Source: JBBRGK01 sp036741355
Lineage (GTDB): Bacteria; Chloroflexota; Dehalococcoidia; CAUJGQ01
DNA length: 64,000 nucleotides
Assembly (NCBI GenBank): GCA_036741355.1
Contig: DAINSK010000009.1
Span: 22,938 to 86,937, forward strand
Direction of reading: 5' to 3'
Below are positions 1 to 8,196 of this stretch, one piece after another (the first letter of the stretch is position 1; every line of letters begins with the position of its first letter). The notes below the pieces were generated by a model. It worked only from the letters and a program-made list of their open reading frames with translations. It did no database searches and had not been told where the DNA came from. The position numbers were made by a program, and so were the translations under genes.

Positions 1-669
1 GTGCGCTTTCGCTTCCATCTGCAGGTCCGCCGCGCGATTGCCGACAGCAAGTACGGTACCGGCGAAATCCTGCGTGAACTGGCGGAGCGCGGCATTACCG
101 CGTACATGCCCGTCGCCGACCATGAGCAATCCGGTCCGTTCTTTAAGCACAAGGACTTCATGTACGAGCCGGAAACCGATAGCTACCGCTGTCCGCAGGG
201 ACAAGTGCTGACGTTTCGCGGCAACAGCTACACAACGCGGTCAGGCAAATACGAAGCCCCCGCGGCAGTCTGTGCGGCGTGTCCGGTCCGCGCAGACTGC
301 ACGGAGGGCAGCAAAGGGCGCGTCGTCAGCCGTTCCTTTGATGAGGACTACCGCGAACTGGCCAAGCAACAGCAGACGACCGAGGCGTACAAGAAGGCAC
401 TGCGCAAGCGCCAGGTCTGGGTCGAGCCAATGTTCGGCGAGGCCAAAGAGTGGCACCAGCTGCGGAAGTTCCGTCTCCGCGGGTTGGACAACGTGAATAT
501 ACAGGGGCTGCTCATCGCAGCCGGACAGAACCTCAAGCGCTTGCTAGCGGCATCCAAACGCGGGAATCGACCCACGGTAGAAGCGCGCCACCGTTATTTT
601 CGCGCCGTTCTGACCCATCGAACTGTGTTCGGAATGCCAACAGTTAGTCGTTTTTCAACAGGCTGTTGG
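1..669 (+). mobile_element. 3' part of an IS1182-family insertion sequence
   Basis: The left edge of the window lies inside an insertion sequence. It contains the C-terminal part of a DDE transposase and ends near position 669 in a terminal-repeat-like sequence. Downstream of about 670 the minus strand reads as the middle domain of a FakA-like protein, so the junction is inside that gene. The left half of the element and any target-site duplication lie outside the window. The family call rests on the transposase sequence and on the end sequence, which resembles ends I know from IS1182 elements. The exact boundary could be a few bases off. Confidence 0.75.
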
Positions 670-813
670 GTTTCCGAGACGGCACTGTGTGGTTCGGCGC
701 GGTCCGCGAACCTGGAGTATTGCGCCTGCATGTTCTCGAGTTTGATTCCGGTCAGAGATCCGAGCCTAATGCTGAGTGAAATTGCCGCACCCGGATCATC
801 GCAGTGCACGTGA
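1..813 (+). CDS. IS1182-type transposase, C-terminal part, reading out of the element
   Basis: This is the C-terminal part of a DDE (IS4/5-like, IS1182 group) transposase that catalyses movement of the element. The start is outside the window. Visible are a cysteine cluster (CAACPVRADC, about residues 91-100) and the conserved block with the last catalytic acid, WVEPMFGEAKEWHQLRKFRL, about residues 140-159. The segment ends in the usual GLLIAAGQNLKRLL. No in-frame stop occurs before the end of the element, so the frame continues through the terminal repeat and antisense through fakA to 813. The last 50 or so residues are therefore not transposase. Either the natural stop was lost or the stop is normally supplied by the target. 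Activity cannot be judged without the 5' half. Confidence 0.75.
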   Translation: MRFRFHLQVRRAIADSKYGTGEILRELAERGITAYMPVADHEQSGPFFKHKDFMYEPETDSYRCPQGQVLTFRGNSYTTRSGKYEAPAAVCAACPVRADCTEGSKGRVVSRSFDEDYRELAKQQQTTEAYKKALRKRQVWVEPMFGEAKEWHQLRKFRLRGLDNVNIQGLLIAAGQNLKRLLAASKRGNRPTVEARHRYFRAVLTHRTVFGMPTVSRFSTGCWVSETALCGSARSANLEYCACMFSSLIPVRDPSLMLSEIAAPGSSQCT

Positions 814-1694
814 ACGTAAAGAGCCGTTGCGTCGCCGGCCACGATCAAGGAGTCGCCGAACGACGTCAATTGGTTCCTTAGCTCCGCTGCCTGAAGCCCC
901 GTACCGCTGAGAAGGAACTCGGTGCAATACCCGAAGGCGGAGTTGCCCGATCCATGCAACTCGGAGGTTTGGTCGAGCCAGCTTTGGCGCGGGGCACCGG
1001 CTCCGTGAGCCTCCTCGGGCAGCGCCTCTCCACGCACGAAGGTTACCGCGCCCTCCAGCAGTACGACCAGACCGAAGCCGCCAGAATCGACGACGCCAGC
1101 CTCCTTGAGCACCGGTAGCTGGTCTGGCGTCCGCGCCAGGGCGTCGCGTGCGCCGGCGAGAGCAGCTTCCAACACGAGGAGCGGAATCGCGCCGTCGGCT
1201 TTGTTCGCTGCGGCGGCGGCGGCGCGGGCTACCGAGAGGATCGTACCCTCCATCGGATGTTCTAGCGCGCCGTAGGCGGCTTGCCGTGCTCCTGTCAACG
1301 CGCGGGCGCAAGCGGGCCCATCCACGTACTCAGCGGCCGCTGTTGCGTCGGCGAAACCGCGAAGCCACTGCGAGAGGATAACGCCGGAGTTGCCACGGGC
1401 GGACATCAGGGCACCACGCGCTATGACAGAGGTGACTTCTGCGACGGAGCGGAAATCCGCGTCCGCGGCCTTGAGCGCACCCTTCAAGGTGGCAGCCATG
1501 TTGCTGCCGGTGTCCCCATCGGGCACGGGAAAGACGTTGATCGCGTCGATCGCATCGGCGTTGCGCTCCAACCAGAGGCCGGCCGTGCGAAAGAGATCGC
1601 GTAGCTGAACGCCGTCGAGCTTGGTGAATACGCGGGCGCTACCGGATGCGGACTGCGGATCGCGCGTGCTAGCGAGTTCGGCGCTCGAGCTCAC
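594..1694 (-). pseudogene. fakA: FakA/YloV-like DhaL-domain protein, 3' end removed by IS insertion
   Basis: The N-terminal part is a DhaL (DAK2) domain of the kind found in FakA, the ATP-binding kinase that phosphorylates fatty acids presented by a FakB (DegV) protein. The ATP and Mg site motif NVFPVPDGDTGSNM lies at about residues 53-66. The middle FakA domain is recognisable by GYCTEFLL near residue 263 and by GDSLIVAGD followed by a VHVHCDDP block. FakA proteins are about 550 residues, but here native sequence stops near residue 340. The last 25 or so residues are translated from the IS end. The C-terminal domain, which in known FakA binds the FakB partner, is missing. The gene is divergent from rpmB, a neighbourhood common for yloV. 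I infer loss of the fatty-acid kinase role, although the kinase domain itself is intact. Confidence 0.8.
637..669. repeat. Right terminal inverted repeat of the IS1182-type element
   Basis: The element ends with an AACAGGCTGTTGG-type sequence. The tract is also a small hairpin, CCAACAG at 637-643 pairing with CTGTTGG at 663-669. I recognise this as an IS1182-like end by its sequence and by its position at the break in the fakA reading frame. The partner repeat lies outside the window, so it cannot be compared. Confidence 0.5.
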
Positions 1695-1810
1695 GTGCGC
1701 CCGCCTCCGGTAAGCGGAACGCCGTCGCGCTTGTTCGGCCCGGCGACGCCTGCTAGGATTGTTGCATTGTACGTAGACGGTACCTGGCCGTCAAAGCTGA
1801 GGTTACTCGG

Positions 1811-2026
1811 GTGGCATCTGGACTTTGTGACGTGTGCGGCAAGCATACTGTATTTGGTCGAAACATTCGCCATAAGCACTCCGGCCGCTGGGAGCGCAAA
1901 GCTCCGGCGACGAGCCGTACATTTAAACCAAACGTACACAAGCAGGTGATCGCGACGGCGATCGGCCTGGTACGACTCAATATTTGCACTCGCTGCCTGC
2001 GAACGACTACCAAGGTAAAAGCGTAG
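1811..2026 (+). CDS. rpmB: 50S ribosomal protein L28
   Basis: This is a 71-residue large-subunit ribosomal protein. It is identified by the N-terminal CDVCGK motif, the central HSGRWERKAPATSRTFKPN segment and the C-terminal CTRCLRTTTKVKA. It has two Cys pairs, C6-x2-C9 and C59-x2-C62, so it belongs to the zinc-ribbon form of L28. The start is GTG, preceded by a GAGGT ribosome-binding sequence at about 1799-1803. It is transcribed away from the fakA-like gene, an arrangement seen widely in Gram-positive-type genomes. Its last 20 bases overlap the 3' end of rpe on the opposite strand. Confidence 0.93.
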   Translation: MASGLCDVCGKHTVFGRNIRHKHSGRWERKAPATSRTFKPNVHKQVIATAIGLVRLNICTRCLRTTTKVKA

Positions 2027-2690
2027 GCTCAACGCTCCTGCGCAGTTCCCGGATCGCCGCGTTGATCCCGTCGGGATGGCCGTACACCGCACTGCCGGCA
2101 ACCAGAACGTCGGCGCCCGACGCAACCGCCAGGGCTGCCGTTGCTGAGTCCACGCCGCCATCGACCTCGAGTTCGCACGCAGGATTTAGAGCCTCGATAA
2201 GAACCCGTGCCTCACGTAGCTTTTCATACGCCAACGGGAGAAATTTCTGGCTGCCCCAGCCGGGGTTGATGCTCATGACGAGCAGCAGGTCTAGGTCCGG
2301 CAGTATCCAGCGAACGTCGTCCAGCGGCGTCGCCGGATTGACAGCCACCCCGGCCCGCATGCCGGCCTGTCGTATGTCATGGACGACCCGATGGAGGTGG
2401 GTGCAGGCTTCGGCATGGACCGTCAGGATGGAGGCTCCGGCTTCTCTGAAGGCGTTGATCTGGCGATCGGGTTGAAGGATCATCAGGTGTAGGTCGAGCG
2501 GGAGCGAAGTACTGCGGTGGACGGCATCCGCGATTAGCGGCCCAAGGGTGATGTTGGGCACGAACTGACCGTCCATTACATCGACATGGATGTAGTCGGC
2601 ACCCGCATCCTCCGCCGCGCGCACCTGCTCTCCGAGTCGGGCAAAGTCCGCGGCGAGGATCGACGGCGCAATTTTTATCTGTCTAGCCAT
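2007..2690 (-). CDS. rpe: Ribulose-phosphate 3-epimerase
   Basis: This enzyme interconverts D-ribulose 5-phosphate and D-xylulose 5-phosphate in the pentose phosphate pathway, in the cytoplasm. It has 227 residues, the normal length for this TIM-barrel family. It begins with KIAPSILAADFARLGEQ and carries HVDVMDGQFVPNITLG with the catalytic Asp, a metal-binding DLHLMI strand, and the phosphate loop SINPGWGSQKF followed by EVDGGV. The ATG overlaps the last codons of argH by 8 bases, so the two are probably translated from one message. Together with prs further along, it links to ribose phosphate supply. Confidence 0.95.
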   Translation of the reverse strand: MARQIKIAPSILAADFARLGEQVRAAEDAGADYIHVDVMDGQFVPNITLGPLIADAVHRSTSLPLDLHLMILQPDRQINAFREAGASILTVHAEACTHLHRVVHDIRQAGMRAGVAVNPATPLDDVRWILPDLDLLLVMSINPGWGSQKFLPLAYEKLREARVLIEALNPACELEVDGGVDSATAALAVASGADVLVAGSAVYGHPDGINAAIRELRRSVEPTLLPW

Positions 2691-4227
2691 TGGACGATCT
2701 CTTCGCTACCGTTCGTCGGCCGGTAGACCGTGACTTCGTCTTACTCCTCGCATTGCGGGCCGTCGGCGTGGACGGTTCCATAGATTCGAAACCTTCGATA
2801 AACCACCGTCTGGCACGGTCGATCTGATCGAGAACGCGGTTGCGTGCCGTACCGCCGATCACGTCGCGGGCATCGATCGCGCTGTTCAGGTCGATGCTCA
2901 GCACTGATTTGTCAAATAGTTGCGAAAATTGACGGTACTCGTCCAAAGTGAGGTCGCCGAAGTCCTTCGTTCGTGATTCGGCGTAGCGGACCAGTCTGCC
3001 GACCACGCCATGCGCTTCGCGGAACGGCATCTGCTTGCGTACCAGATAATCGGCGATGTCGGTTGCCAGCGAGTAGCCGCTCCCTGCGGCCTCGCGCAGC
3101 CGGTCGACGTTCCATGTGATCGTCGGCAGCATCGCGGCAAAGATGTTCACCGTTGCTATCAGCGTCTTCGCCGAATTCAGGAGGGGCCCCTTATCCTCCT
3201 GCAGGTCGCGGTTGTAGGTCAGTGGCAGGCCTTTCATCATTGTGAGCGCGGCTATCAAGTTGCCGTACACCAGGCCGGTGCGGCCCCGCGCCAGTTCGGC
3301 GACGTCGGGATTCTTCTTCTGCGGCATGATGCTCGAACCCGTTGCGAAGGCATCGTCCAGCGTGATGAAACCGAACTCACGGGTTGACCAGACGATGATC
3401 TCTTCGGCCATCCGCGAGATGTGCATCATGCAGACAGCGGCGGCGTGGTGGAAGTCGATAACGAAGTCACGGTTCGAGACCGCGTCCATGCTATTGGCAG
3501 TAACTCGGGCGAGGCCGAGCGCCTCAGCCGCGCCTTCGCGGTCGAGCGGGTATGGAAGACCCGCCAAGGCTCCCGCTCCGAGCGGCGATTCATCAATCGA
3601 GTCGCCGACCGCGGCGAAGCGGATGCAGTCACGCCGTAACATTTCGAAGTAGGCCATCAGGTGATGTGAAAGCCGTACAGGCTGGGCCAACTGCATGTGC
3701 GTGTAGCCCGGCATGACCACGTCGATGTGCTGTTCGGCGAGATCGATGAGCACTCTTTGCAGTTCTACGATCGCAGTGATCGCCTGGTGGGTCGCATTGC
3801 GCACGAGCAGGCGAAAATCGGTGACGACCTGGTCGTTTCGAGACCGAGCGGTGTGAAGCCGTCCGGCCGCGGGACCGATACGACGCTCGAGCTCAGCCTC
3901 GACGTTCATGTGGACGTCTTCGAGTTCGGGCCGCATCTGGAAAGCGCCGGCTGCTGCGTCGGCGGCGATGCTTTGCAGGCCCTTCACGATGCGCTGGGCA
4001 TCCAGCGGATCGATGATTTCCTGCTGTCCGAGCATCGTGGCGTGGGCGATCGAGCCCGCTATGTCGTAAGCGAGGAGCGCTTCGTCCTGGGCAATTGACG
4101 AAGTGTATGCCTCGACCAGCGGGTTGGTCTGCTTCTCAAACCGTCCGGCCCAGCGCTTGTCACCGTCGGAGCCGGTCCTTTTGCGTATCCCATCCCCACC
4201 GGATGCGGCCTTCGTGTTACGGGGCAA
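2683..4227 (-). CDS. argH: Argininosuccinate lyase with basic C-terminal tail
   Basis: The last step of arginine synthesis: argininosuccinate is split to arginine and fumarate. The fumarase/aspartase fold is shown by HTARSRNDQV near residue 124 and by the signature loop GSSIMPQKKNPD near residue 299. The likely start is TTG at 4227, with a GAGGTG ribosome-binding sequence 5 bases upstream. The protein is 514 residues, about 50 longer than usual. The extra length is a short Gly/Lys-rich N-terminus and a tail after about residue 485 rich in Arg, Lys, Ser and Thr. The tail looks disordered and its role is unknown. The gene is followed by rpe with an overlap. It is separated from argCJBD by a plus-strand block, and argF and argG are not in the window. 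Confidence 0.95.
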   Translation of the reverse strand: MPRNTKAASGGDGIRKRTGSDGDKRWAGRFEKQTNPLVEAYTSSIAQDEALLAYDIAGSIAHATMLGQQEIIDPLDAQRIVKGLQSIAADAAAGAFQMRPELEDVHMNVEAELERRIGPAAGRLHTARSRNDQVVTDFRLLVRNATHQAITAIVELQRVLIDLAEQHIDVVMPGYTHMQLAQPVRLSHHLMAYFEMLRRDCIRFAAVGDSIDESPLGAGALAGLPYPLDREGAAEALGLARVTANSMDAVSNRDFVIDFHHAAAVCMMHISRMAEEIIVWSTREFGFITLDDAFATGSSIMPQKKNPDVAELARGRTGLVYGNLIAALTMMKGLPLTYNRDLQEDKGPLLNSAKTLIATVNIFAAMLPTITWNVDRLREAAGSGYSLATDIADYLVRKQMPFREAHGVVGRLVRYAESRTKDFGDLTLDEYRQFSQLFDKSVLSIDLNSAIDARDVIGGTARNRVLDQIDRARRWFIEGFESMEPSTPTARNARSKTKSRSTGRRTVAKRSSNG

Positions 4228-4380
4228 TGCTCACCTCATCGTCAGATATGGCGGGTTCAGGATAGCGCCGCTCACGGCAGGACACCACTTGACGTACTGT
4301 TTGCAATGCATAGTCTAGGAAGGCAGGGCAGCCGGGGGTGCCTGGCCGCCAGCCGATGAATTGCATTTAGGGGGTCGATT

Positions 4381-5964
4381 TTGGAAGTCCCAATGCTTGT
4401 ATCGGACTTTTTGCGCCGTGCGGTCGAGGTGTATCCAGAGAAGGAAGGTGTCGTCTGCGGCGGCGCTCGCTTTACCTACGCGGAGTTCGGAAGCCGTGTG
4501 AACCGGCTCGCGAACGCGCTCGCGGCGATGAACGTGGCCAAAGGCGACCGCATCGCCATCCTCAGCCCAAACTGCCACCGGTTCCTCGAGGCGTTTTATG
4601 GAGTGACGGCGGTCGGCGCCGTTCTTGTTCCGCTGAACTACCGTCTGGTGCCGTCCGATTTCACGTATATCGTCAATCATGCCGGCGCTTCAGTTTTCCT
4701 CGTCGACGAAGAGCTCGTGCCCGTTGCCGATGAGATTCGACCACAACTGGGTACTGTGCGCGAATACGTCATGCTGGGTGGCTCGACCAAAGAGGGCTGG
4801 ACTTCCTACGAAACGATGCTGGCGGATGCGACCGATGGAACACCCGCCGATGCTTGCGTCGACGAAAACGACGTGGCGACCATCAACTACACCTCGGGCA
4901 CCACGGCACGGCCCAAGGGCGTGATGATGACCCACCGCAACCTGTATGCAAACGCGTGGAATACCATCGGACACCTTCGCGTGTCACACGACGACGTGCT
5001 GATCCATACTCTGCCCATGTTCCACGCCAACGGTTGGGGCACGCCGTTTTCCGGCACGGGTATGGGGGTCAAGCACGTGGTGCTGCGGAAGGTCGACGGG
5101 GCCGACATCTTCCGCTTGATCCAGGACGAGAGCGTAACCTGGGCGTGCATGGCACCCGCCGTCCTGAGCGTGATCCTCAATTTCCCCGATAAGCAGAATT
5201 ATAAGATCACCACGGCGCCACGGCTGGTTGTCGCCGGTGCGCCGCCGCCGGCCGCATTCATCAAGCGTCTGCGCCAGGAGCTCGGTTGGGATTTCATTCA
5301 GGTCTATGGGCTCACGGAAACCGCGCCGTTCCTGACGATTACGATCCTGCGCCCCGACATGTACTCGCTCTCGATCGACGAGCAATGCCAGATCCAGGCC
5401 CGCGCGGGGGTGCCCATGGTTGGCGTCGACCTTCGTATCGTCGACCAACACGACCAGGACGTGGTACCGGATGACGAGCAGGTCGGAGAAGTGATCGCTC
5501 GTTCAAACGTCGTGATGAAGGGGTACTGGCGCCAACCGGGCGAAACAGGCAAGGCAATCGTAAACGGCTGGTTTCACACCGGCGACCTCGCGACGATTAA
5601 CAAAGCGGGCTATATCAACATCGTCGACCGCGCTAAGGACGTGATCATTTCAGGTGGAGAGAACATCTCATCGATAGAGGTAGAGGACGCACTCTACAAG
5701 CATCCGGCGGTACTTGAGTGCGCTGTCATCGGCGTGCCAAGCGAAAAGTGGGGCGAGACGCCCAAGGCGCTGATTGTGCCTCGCGAGGGCATGCAGCCGG
5801 ACGAGACAGAGATCATCGGTTTCTGCAAGGAGCAGATGGCCCATTTCAAGGCTCCCACCTCGGTCGAGCTGGTCGAGAGCCTGCCGCGCACCGCAACCGG
5901 TAAGCTCCAGAAGTACGTACTGCGCGATAAGTACTGGGGCGGCGCCAAGCGCAAAGTGAACTAA
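4381..5964 (+). CDS. Acyl-CoA synthetase (AMP-binding, fatty-acid ligase type)
   Basis: This ANL-superfamily enzyme activates a carboxylic acid, probably a medium- or long-chain fatty acid, to its acyl-CoA through an acyl-AMP. The P-loop motif YTSGTTARPKGVMMTHRN lies near residues 168-185. YGLTETAP (A5) follows near 305, then GWFHTGDLA (A7), KDVIISGGENISSIEVE (A8) and the catalytic lysine in PRTATGKLQK near the C-terminus. The length of 527 residues is typical. The start is probably TTG 4381, with AGGGGG 6 bases upstream, and ATG 4393 is the alternative. It stands alone on the plus strand between the two arginine blocks. The exact acid cannot be read from the sequence. Confidence 0.9.
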   Translation: MEVPMLVSDFLRRAVEVYPEKEGVVCGGARFTYAEFGSRVNRLANALAAMNVAKGDRIAILSPNCHRFLEAFYGVTAVGAVLVPLNYRLVPSDFTYIVNHAGASVFLVDEELVPVADEIRPQLGTVREYVMLGGSTKEGWTSYETMLADATDGTPADACVDENDVATINYTSGTTARPKGVMMTHRNLYANAWNTIGHLRVSHDDVLIHTLPMFHANGWGTPFSGTGMGVKHVVLRKVDGADIFRLIQDESVTWACMAPAVLSVILNFPDKQNYKITTAPRLVVAGAPPPAAFIKRLRQELGWDFIQVYGLTETAPFLTITILRPDMYSLSIDEQCQIQARAGVPMVGVDLRIVDQHDQDVVPDDEQVGEVIARSNVVMKGYWRQPGETGKAIVNGWFHTGDLATINKAGYINIVDRAKDVIISGGENISSIEVEDALYKHPAVLECAVIGVPSEKWGETPKALIVPREGMQPDETEIIGFCKEQMAHFKAPTSVELVESLPRTATGKLQKYVLRDKYWGGAKRKVN

Positions 5965-6133
5965 CGGTTGCCGCTGCCCGCTTAAACAGCACAAGAGCCC
6001 GCTTCGCCCGGTTACGCCTCGGTCTTCCCAGAGACTAGCCAAGGCGGCATCGCGTGACCCCGTCGTGGGCGTGATAAAGGCCCATAGGTACGTGCTATTC
6101 TTCATGTGACCGATTGATCGCAGGAATGGTCCT

Positions 6134-6430
6134 ATGACCGCGGTAGAAGAACGCGTCCGTACTCACGTAGTCCTCCCGCGCGGCGTTATTGAAGCTGTTG
6201 ATCGGATTGCGGGAAGACGTAATCGCAGCGAATTCATCGCCGCGGCGGTCCGGGACAGTCTAATACGGGCACTGCAAAGGGAAGCGCTGGAGAATACGGC
6301 CGGGGTGCTAGCCGGGAGCGACTATCCCGAATGGGAGACGCCAGAAAAGACATCCGCCTGGGTTCGTAAGTTGCGAGCGGAAGACAACAGGCGTCTCGAA
6401 AGGAAGCTGCGTCGCTGGTCTAGTTCATGA
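6134..6430 (+). CDS. Ribbon-helix-helix antitoxin (VapB/CopG type)
   Basis: A 98-residue protein whose N-terminal half is a ribbon-helix-helix DNA-binding domain: the strand THVVLPRGVIEAVDRIAG followed by NRSEFIAAAVRDSLIR, about residues 10-50. The C-terminal half is charged and contains the segment PEWETPEKTSAWVRKLR. In such antitoxins this part wraps around the partner toxin. Its stop overlaps the ATG of the next frame (ATGA), the usual layout of a toxin-antitoxin pair. The toxin frame is broken, so this antitoxin is probably an orphan that may still bind its own promoter. I know the family by fold, not by a named homologue. Confidence 0.75.
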   Translation: MTAVEERVRTHVVLPRGVIEAVDRIAGRRNRSEFIAAAVRDSLIRALQREALENTAGVLAGSDYPEWETPEKTSAWVRKLRAEDNRRLERKLRRWSSS

Positions 6431-6693
6431 GCTGGCACGTTCTCGCCACAACGGACGTGGTAATAGCGGAGACATGGTCCGGTCTACGTCCAGAAGAACG
6501 TGCTACAGGAGAGGAACTCCTCTCGTCTTTCGTATTCTTGCCGACGTCCCGGGAAGCGGCGCGTCGCGCGGGGGAATGGCGATACACCGCCCGAGATCAA
6601 CATTGTTCCGCTCCCGCGCGCGGCGTGGAACTCCATAACGCGTCGCCGGGTCGTCGGCTCCCTCCGTCTTCCGTGTGCACGCGGGCCACTTAG
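6427..6693 (+). pseudogene. Decayed PIN-domain (VapC-like) toxin
   Basis: The frame begins with the ATGA overlap expected of a VapC gene. The segment VVIAETWSGLRPEERATGEE followed by LLSSFVFLPTSREAARRAGE looks like the middle of a PIN-domain ribonuclease. The N-terminal strand with the first catalytic aspartate (DTDxLID-like, about 35-40 residues) appears to be deleted. After about position 6594 the reading frame changes: a neighbouring frame gives GINIVPLPRA-like sequence, where PIN proteins usually have LPLADALIAA. The C-terminal acidic residues are therefore lost as well. I infer an inactive toxin with at least one deletion and one frameshift. The family call is moderate because only the middle third is recognisable. 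Confidence 0.5.
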
Positions 6694-6721
6694 CTCACCA
6701 CGTGTCTGGTGCCAGCGCCGG

Positions 6722-7960
6722 TCACTTATTCGTCGGTAGTTCGCTGAGCACCGACTCGAAAATATCGAGCGCTTCGTCGATCTCCTGGTCCGAAACCGTG
6801 AGCGGTGGTGAGAAGCGGACCGTGTTCGGACGCAGTATGTTGATCAAGAGACCACGGTCCATGCAGCCGCGGGTCACACCGTCCGCTAAATCGCCCGAGA
6901 ATTCCACGGCGCAAAGCAGCCCCATGCCCCGAACTTCGCTGATATCGCGATGACGGTCCTCGATGCCGTGCAGCCGTTGCATCAGCTTGTCGCCTTTGCG
7001 CAGCACGTCAGCGGGCAGGTCGTTGTCGATGATGTAACTCAGCACCGAAAAGCCTGCTGCGGTAGCGAGCGGGTTGCCACCAAACGTCGATCCGTGGTCG
7101 CCGGGGACGAAGCACGCGGCAACCACCTCTTTTGCGAGAATAGCGCCGATCGGAACACCTCCGGCAAGTCCCTTCGCCAGGGTCATGACGTCCGGCTCGA
7201 TGCCGAAATGCTCGTATGCCCATAGCCGCCCGGTACGGCCAACGCCCGTCTGGATCTCGTCCAAAACCAGGAGAATGTTTTGATCGTCGCAAAGTTTGCG
7301 CACGGCCTGCAGATAGTTTTCTGAGGGCAGGTTTACCCCGCCTTCGCCTTGCACGGGCTCCAGCATGATGGCGCACGTTTTTGGTGTCACCGCTGCCCGA
7401 AGCGCCTCGACGTCGTCGAATGGAACGATAATGAAGCCTGGCGGCAGCGGACCAAACGGAACCTTATAGCGCTCGGTTCCGGTAGCCGTCACGGCGGCCA
7501 GGGTGCGCCCGTGGAACGAGTTGGTGGTCGTAATGATCTCGAATGCGCCGTCCTTGTGCATGCCGCCCCACTTACGGGCCAGCTTAATTGCAGCCTCGTT
7601 CGCTTCTGCGCCGCTGTTGCAGAACCAGACGCGATCGAGTGCCGACTGTTCAACCAGGAGTTGAGCGAGTTGTACCTGTGGCTCGCTGAAGTACACGTTT
7701 GAGATGTGGATGAGAGTGTCGGCCTGCTTCTTGATCGCGTCGACTACCGCGGGATGGCGATGTCCGAGTGAATTCGTGGCGATGCCGGCCACGAAGTCCA
7801 GGTACCGCTTGCCGTCGGTATCGAAGACGGCCGTACCTTCTCCGCGCTCGATAACGATTGGCATGCGTCGTGCGGCCTGGAAGTAATATTTGCCCTCGCG
7901 GTCGATCCAGTCGGTCGCGTTAGCGCCTTTTGCCGTATTAGGGTCTTGTGTCGTGGTCAC
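6722..7960 (-). CDS. argD: Acetylornithine aminotransferase
   Basis: A PLP enzyme of class III that makes N-acetylornithine from N-acetylglutamate semialdehyde, using glutamate, in arginine synthesis. Diagnostic parts are FCNSGAEANEAAIKLAR near residue 115, SFHGRTLAAVTATG, the LVLDEIQTGVGRTGR block with the PLP-ring Asp, and the Schiff-base lysine in TLAKGLAGGVPIGAI near residue 265. It has 412 residues. It lies 237 bases downstream of the UPF0182 gene on the same strand, so it may have its own promoter. Succinyldiaminopimelate aminotransferase activity is a known side activity of this family. The argB-J-C neighbourhood makes the arginine role the best call. Confidence 0.93.
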   Translation of the reverse strand: MTTTQDPNTAKGANATDWIDREGKYYFQAARRMPIVIERGEGTAVFDTDGKRYLDFVAGIATNSLGHRHPAVVDAIKKQADTLIHISNVYFSEPQVQLAQLLVEQSALDRVWFCNSGAEANEAAIKLARKWGGMHKDGAFEIITTTNSFHGRTLAAVTATGTERYKVPFGPLPPGFIIVPFDDVEALRAAVTPKTCAIMLEPVQGEGGVNLPSENYLQAVRKLCDDQNILLVLDEIQTGVGRTGRLWAYEHFGIEPDVMTLAKGLAGGVPIGAILAKEVVAACFVPGDHGSTFGGNPLATAAGFSVLSYIIDNDLPADVLRKGDKLMQRLHGIEDRHRDISEVRGMGLLCAVEFSGDLADGVTRGCMDRGLLINILRPNTVRFSPPLTVSDQEIDEALDIFESVLSELPTNK

Positions 7961-8102
7961 CTGATTCTCCTACAGCTTCGGTATCGCTGGGTTCCCGCTG
8001 TTGCCTGACTAACGCCAGACCCCGCTCACTGCATTGCAGCTGCAGCCAAGTCGCGATGGCCATCCCCTCTTGCCTTAAACGCTAGAGTCTCGTCTACTAT
8101 CT

Positions 8103-8125
8103 CCCCTTCCTTGGTGGGGAAGGGG
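8103..8125. terminator. Hairpin after the UPF0182 gene
   Basis: An 8-base-pair stem, CCCCTTCC at 8103-8110 pairing with GGAAGGGG at 8118-8125, with a 7-base loop. It is 72 bases past the stop of the UPF0182 gene and could end that transcript. No T tract follows on either strand, so the terminator role is only a possibility. Confidence 0.3.
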
Positions 8126-8168
8126 CCGGAAGTTAGGTCTGGCGGGCCGGGGTTGAGGTCTACGACCT

Positions 8169-8189
8169 CCGACTGCCGACTGCCGACTG
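8169..8189. repeat. Three tandem copies of a 7-base unit
   Basis: CCGACTG is repeated three times without interruption at 8169-8175, 8176-8182 and 8183-8189, just past the stop of the UPF0182 gene. Apart from this and the hairpin at 8103-8125, the gap 7961-8196 shows no gene. Confidence 0.6.
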
Positions 8190-8196
8190 CCCTCGG

